From Oscillospiraceae bacterium (lineage in GTDB: Bacteria; Bacillota_A; Clostridia; Oscillospirales; Oscillospiraceae), in contig JAEDOJ010000044.1 of assembly GCA_016302015.1 (NCBI GenBank), positions 1 to 9,097 on the forward strand: 9,097 nt of DNA, in the 5' to 3' direction. Below, one piece after another: positions 5,959 to 9,097 of this stretch. The position numbers and the translations under genes are program-made. The notes below the pieces were generated by a model. It did no database searches. It was given only the letters and a program-made list of their open reading frames with translations, and had not been told where the DNA came from. Numbering within the stretch: the stretch's first letter is position 1; every line of letters begins with the position of its first letter.

Positions 5959-8900
5959 AATACAAGAGATTCTTATCCGCACTGGCATGGCTGCTGATCC
6001 TCTGCGCTCTGCTGTCTGCCACAGGCTTTGCGGCCAATGTGACCACCGTGGCAAATATCACCCAGGATACCTCTGCGGCGCTGGATTACCTGAAAACCCA
6101 GTTCGGCACCACCGGCGATACCTATACCATTCCCGGCCTGCTGCAGGCGGTCACCAGAGACACCACCGGGGAAACGGTGACCACCTGTGACAACATGGTG
6201 CCCCAGGGACTGGCCTTCTGCGGCCCCAGCGGAAAATACCTGCTGATTTCCGCCTACTGCAACTGCGGCGCAAACCACCGTTCCGTCATCTACGTCATCG
6301 ACGCCTCCTCCAAGGAGTATCAGGTCACCCTGATCACCGATACCACCTGCCATCTGGGCGGTCTGGCCTATGACGGCACCTATGTCTGGGTCTGCGACAG
6401 CCAGTCCAACCCCAAATGCGTCCGTGCCTATAAATATTCCTCCGTGGAGGACGCCATCACCCACAACTACTGGACGGTCTATACCCAGGCCACCTGTGAA
6501 GTGGACGCCACGCCTTCCTATATGTGCTACGCCAACGATCTGCTCTATATCGGCACCTTCAGTGAAACGGCTTCCACCATGAAGATGTATTTCTACGAGA
6601 CCAATGGCAAGACCATCACTAAAAAGGGCAGCTTCACCGTCAACGGCGTTTCCAAGATTCAGGGAATGTCCATCCGCAACGGCTGCATGGTGCTGACCTC
6701 CTCCTACGGCAGAACCAACAAGTCCGACGCCTATATTTTCACCGATCCCGGCAGCCGCTTCATGCGGGACGGGGCGGTATACAATGTGGAAAACGCCAGG
6801 CATCTCTCCCTGCCCAATATGGCGGAGGGCTGCTATATCGGCTCCACCTATACCTATTTCCTCTTCGAGTCCGGGGCAAAGACCTACCGGGGCAGCGCCA
6901 ACACCATGCCTCTGGATCGGTACATCCGGCTGAAGCATGACGTGATCGGCGTGACCCTGAACGCCACCCCCGCACCCACCTCCGCCAAGGTCTGTGACGG
7001 GGTCTATACAATACATAATATAGGCGATGCCTCCCGGGGTCTGAATATCCGGGGCGGCTCCACCGCCCAGGGCGCACAGCTTGAGCTGCAGGATCGTGCC
7101 GGGACGAACAGCCAGCGCTTTGCCATTCAGCTGGGAGAGGACGGCTATTATACCATCCGGAATGTGAACTCCGGGAAGCTGCTGGAGGTTGCCAACGGGG
7201 GCGCCAACGGAGAGTATAAGGTTACCCAGAACGACGACAGCGGCGAGCTTTGCCAGAAGTGGACGATCATGGACAATGGAGACGGCTCCTTCTCCTTCAT
7301 CAATGGGGCAACGGACAAATATCTGGATCTTGCGAGCAATCAAATTGCCGACGGCACGGACGTTCAGACCTGGAATACCAACGGCACCGCCGCCCAGAAG
7401 TGGTACCTTCAGACCTCTGTTCCTCTGGGGCTGGAGGGAACCTACAACATCTGCAATCAGTCCAACCAGACGGTGGTGGTGGACAGCGACGGCCTGCTGG
7501 AGGGCGCAAACGTGCTGTTGGGCGCCAAATCCGTGGCGAATCGCCAGAAATTTGCGGTGAAGGCGGTGGGAGACGGATATTTCACCATTACCAGCATTGC
7601 CGCCGGCCGAAATCTCCGGGCGGAGAGCGCTTCCGACGCCAACGGCTCAAACATCAGCCTTGGCTCCGCCACTGCCGGAGGGGCGGATCTCAGTGAACGC
7701 TGGCAGCTGGTGCCCAACGGAGACGGCAGCTACAGCATTGTGTCCCTCTATAACACCCTCTGTCTGGACGCGGCCTCCTGCAATCTGAACCCCGGCGCCA
7801 ATCTTCAGGGCTGGAAGTGGAATACCACTGCCGCCCAGCGGTGGGTTTTGAAAACCGCGCCTCTGGAGGTCAACCATACCTTTGAGGCGGTGGACAACGG
7901 GGACGGCACCCATACCAGGACCTGTACCCAGTGCTTTGCCACGGAGACGGAGGCGCACACCATGGAGACCACCGTTGTGCCTCCCACCGAAACCCAGGAG
8001 GGCTATGATCTGCATACCTGCACCCTCTGCGGCTATTCCTGGCAGGACAATCCGGTGACGCTGGCGGAGCTCACCGAGACTCTGCGGTTTGCCCAGGCGT
8101 CTTTGTACCTTGCCAGCGATATTTCCATCAACTTCTATGTGAGAGAGGCCGATTTAGCGGGCTGGACGGCTCCGGTGGTGACCTTTGCCAAGGAAGTGTA
8201 CAACGCCGACGGGAGTGTTGCGGAAACCGTTACCCGGCAGGTGCAGGACTATACCGTCAGCGGGGACTACCGGGTCTATACCTTTACCGGCGTCAACGCC
8301 ACGGAAATGGGCAGTAAGGTTACTGCGTCGATCTCTGCGAACCGGGGCGGCCTCCGCTGTACCGGCGGGGTAAAGGAATACAGCGTTGCCACCTATGTGG
8401 AGAATATGCTCCGGGGAGAGATCAGTGATGAACTGAAGACGCTGCTGGTGAATCTGCTGAACTACGGCACGGCGGCGCAGACCTATTTCGGATACAATCC
8501 CTCCCATCCTGTGAACGCCGTTCTCACAGAGGAGCAGGCCGCCTGGGGAACGAGTACCCCGCCTTCCCTGTCCTCCTGCCGGAAGCTGGAGCGTCAGGAG
8601 GGTGCGACGGTGCATTTTGAGACCTGTTCTCTCAGCCTGCGGGAGAGAGTCGCAATCAATTACTATCTGGATCTCAGCGAATATACCGGCAGCGTGGAGA
8701 ATCTCTATGCCCGGATCACCCGGAACGGCAACAGCGTTACGGTGGACGGGGCAGATTTCCTGACCAGAACCGACGACAGCGGCAAGGCGACATATCTTGT
8801 CAGCTATTCCGGCCTGAACGCCATGCAGATGCGGGTTCCCTGTACCATTGAGATCTTTGACCGAACGACCGATCAGCGGGTCAGCGACACCCTGACCTAC

Positions 8901-9005
8901 AGCATTGAGACCTACGCCTTTGGCGCGGGAGAGCCGCTGAACGCTCTGACCAACGCCATGATGGCCTACGGCGACAGCGCCGAGGCGTATTTCCAAAACC
9001 GCTGA
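5955..9005 (+). CDS. Large secreted modular protein: propeller-like region, two ricin-type trefoils, CxxC segment, duplicated C-terminal domain
   Basis: The 1016-residue product has a signal peptide (about 1-27, ending GFAA). Residues about 78-335 look like a beta-propeller, opening with VPQGLAFCG (82-90), and contain 11 cysteines between 78 and 293. Two ricin B/CBM13-type beta-trefoils follow (about 345-488 and 490-635). Their six QxW-like motifs fall at 387, 434, 481, 531, 581 (ERW) and 628, spaced 47-50 residues. Residues 640-700 carry CTQC (657-660), H668 and CTLC (689-692), a zinc-knuckle-like segment. A domain at about 714-848 is repeated at about 888-1013, both ending in an Ala-Tyr-Phe-type helix. 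No sortase signal, SLH domain or catalytic motif was recognised. A glycan-binding surface or secreted role is inferred from the trefoils. The start is fixed by AGGAGG (5943-5948), and the gene is followed at once by a terminator. Confidence 0.88.
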   Translation: MKYKRFLSALAWLLILCALLSATGFAANVTTVANITQDTSAALDYLKTQFGTTGDTYTIPGLLQAVTRDTTGETVTTCDNMVPQGLAFCGPSGKYLLISAYCNCGANHRSVIYVIDASSKEYQVTLITDTTCHLGGLAYDGTYVWVCDSQSNPKCVRAYKYSSVEDAITHNYWTVYTQATCEVDATPSYMCYANDLLYIGTFSETASTMKMYFYETNGKTITKKGSFTVNGVSKIQGMSIRNGCMVLTSSYGRTNKSDAYIFTDPGSRFMRDGAVYNVENARHLSLPNMAEGCYIGSTYTYFLFESGAKTYRGSANTMPLDRYIRLKHDVIGVTLNATPAPTSAKVCDGVYTIHNIGDASRGLNIRGGSTAQGAQLELQDRAGTNSQRFAIQLGEDGYYTIRNVNSGKLLEVANGGANGEYKVTQNDDSGELCQKWTIMDNGDGSFSFINGATDKYLDLASNQIADGTDVQTWNTNGTAAQKWYLQTSVPLGLEGTYNICNQSNQTVVVDSDGLLEGANVLLGAKSVANRQKFAVKAVGDGYFTITSIAAGRNLRAESASDANGSNISLGSATAGGADLSERWQLVPNGDGSYSIVSLYNTLCLDAASCNLNPGANLQGWKWNTTAAQRWVLKTAPLEVNHTFEAVDNGDGTHTRTCTQCFATETEAHTMETTVVPPTETQEGYDLHTCTLCGYSWQDNPVTLAELTETLRFAQASLYLASDISINFYVREADLAGWTAPVVTFAKEVYNADGSVAETVTRQVQDYTVSGDYRVYTFTGVNATEMGSKVTASISANRGGLRCTGGVKEYSVATYVENMLRGEISDELKTLLVNLLNYGTAAQTYFGYNPSHPVNAVLTEEQAAWGTSTPPSLSSCRKLERQEGATVHFETCSLSLRERVAINYYLDLSEYTGSVENLYARITRNGNSVTVDGADFLTRTDDSGKATYLVSYSGLNAMQMRVPCTIEIFDRTTDQRVSDTLTYSIETYAFGAGEPLNALTNAMMAYGDSAEAYFQNR

Positions 9006-9007
9006 AA

Positions 9008-9041
9008 AAAAGCCGGGGCTCCTTCAGGAACCCCGGCTTTT
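9008..9041 (+). terminator. Strong intrinsic terminator after the secreted-protein gene
   Basis: AAAAGCCGGGG (9008-9018) pairs perfectly with CCCCGGCTTTT (9031-9041). An inner part adds T-A and two C-G pairs around a TTCA loop, with one C-A mismatch. It starts 3 nt after the stop codon. The T-run is only 4 nt before CATAT and the intron boundary, so the native downstream sequence may have been interrupted by insertion. Confidence 0.88.
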
Positions 9042-9046
9042 CATAT

Positions 9047-9097
9047 GTGCGCCCGGTGAGCGCACATTCTATAGGGTGAAAGTCCCGAAGTCGCCCG
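9047..9097 (+). mobile_element. 5' end of a group II intron (truncated by window end)
   Basis: The sequence from 9047 begins with GTGCG, the conserved 5' boundary of group II introns (GUGYG). GTGCGC (9047-9052) and GCGCAC (9060-9065) form a perfect hairpin. Next comes ATAGGGTGAAAGTCCCGAA (9071-9089), which closely matches the first part of domain I that I recall in bacterial group II introns, with GGG (9074-9076) able to pair with CCC (9084-9086). Placement 5 nt beyond a terminator stem fits class C introns, which use such hairpins as target sites. The reverse transcriptase gene and domains V/VI would lie beyond the window, so class and completeness cannot be shown. Confidence 0.78.

Noticed and set aside
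5973..7343. Leftward open frame (456 codons) opposite the secreted protein gene
   Set aside because: It is Gly/Val/Ile-rich with no motif, while the sense frame has a signal peptide and regular QxW motifs. It is a shadow.

Overview
The window looks like chromosomal DNA of a gut-type, GC-rich Clostridia member, most likely in or near Oscillospiraceae/Ruminococcaceae. This is inferred from the gene set (VanW-family exported protein, DUF2207 membrane protein, large secreted modular protein), strong AGGAGG-type ribosome binding sites, short Gram-positive-style terminators, and a cluster of CTCCCTC/GAGGGAG palindromic repeats of a kind I associate with this group. No species can be named.

Layout. 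Bases 1-378 hold no convincing gene. They contain a cluster of five palindromic repeat units in both orientations. A 10-bp hairpin (388-410) then separates this cluster from a leftward gene (414-2369) for a membrane-anchored VanW-domain envelope protein with a Pro/Thr-rich tail. Bases 2370-2642 are a divergent promoter region with one plausible sigma-A promoter for each direction.

Rightward from there is a tight three-gene unit: a DUF2207 membrane protein (2643-4346), a YfbR-like HD-domain 5'-deoxynucleotidase (4358-4936) and a dCMP deaminase (4947-5426). The gaps are 10-11 nt and the unit ends in a short intrinsic terminator. The last two enzymes act on deoxyribonucleoside monophosphates and together could adjust dCMP/dUMP supply.

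A second rightward pair follows: a YbaK/EbsC-type aminoacyl-tRNA deacylase (5476-5958) whose stop overlaps by 4 bases (ATGA) the start of a 1016-residue secreted protein (5955-9005). That protein has a signal peptide, a cysteine-rich propeller-like region, two ricin-type beta-trefoils, a CxxC/CxxC segment and a C-terminal duplicated domain. It is probably a surface or secreted glycan-binding protein, but its function is unknown.

The last gene ends at a strong terminator hairpin (9008-9041). Five bases after it, at 9047, the sequence becomes what looks like the 5' end of a group II intron, cut off by the window edge. Its position directly behind a terminator is the insertion habit of the bacterial class C group II introns.

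The most notable items are this terminator-associated intron, the palindromic repeats whose hairpin arms vary but stay complementary, and the architecture of the large secreted protein. I see no CRISPR array, tRNA or rRNA, and no convincing multi-gene defence system.
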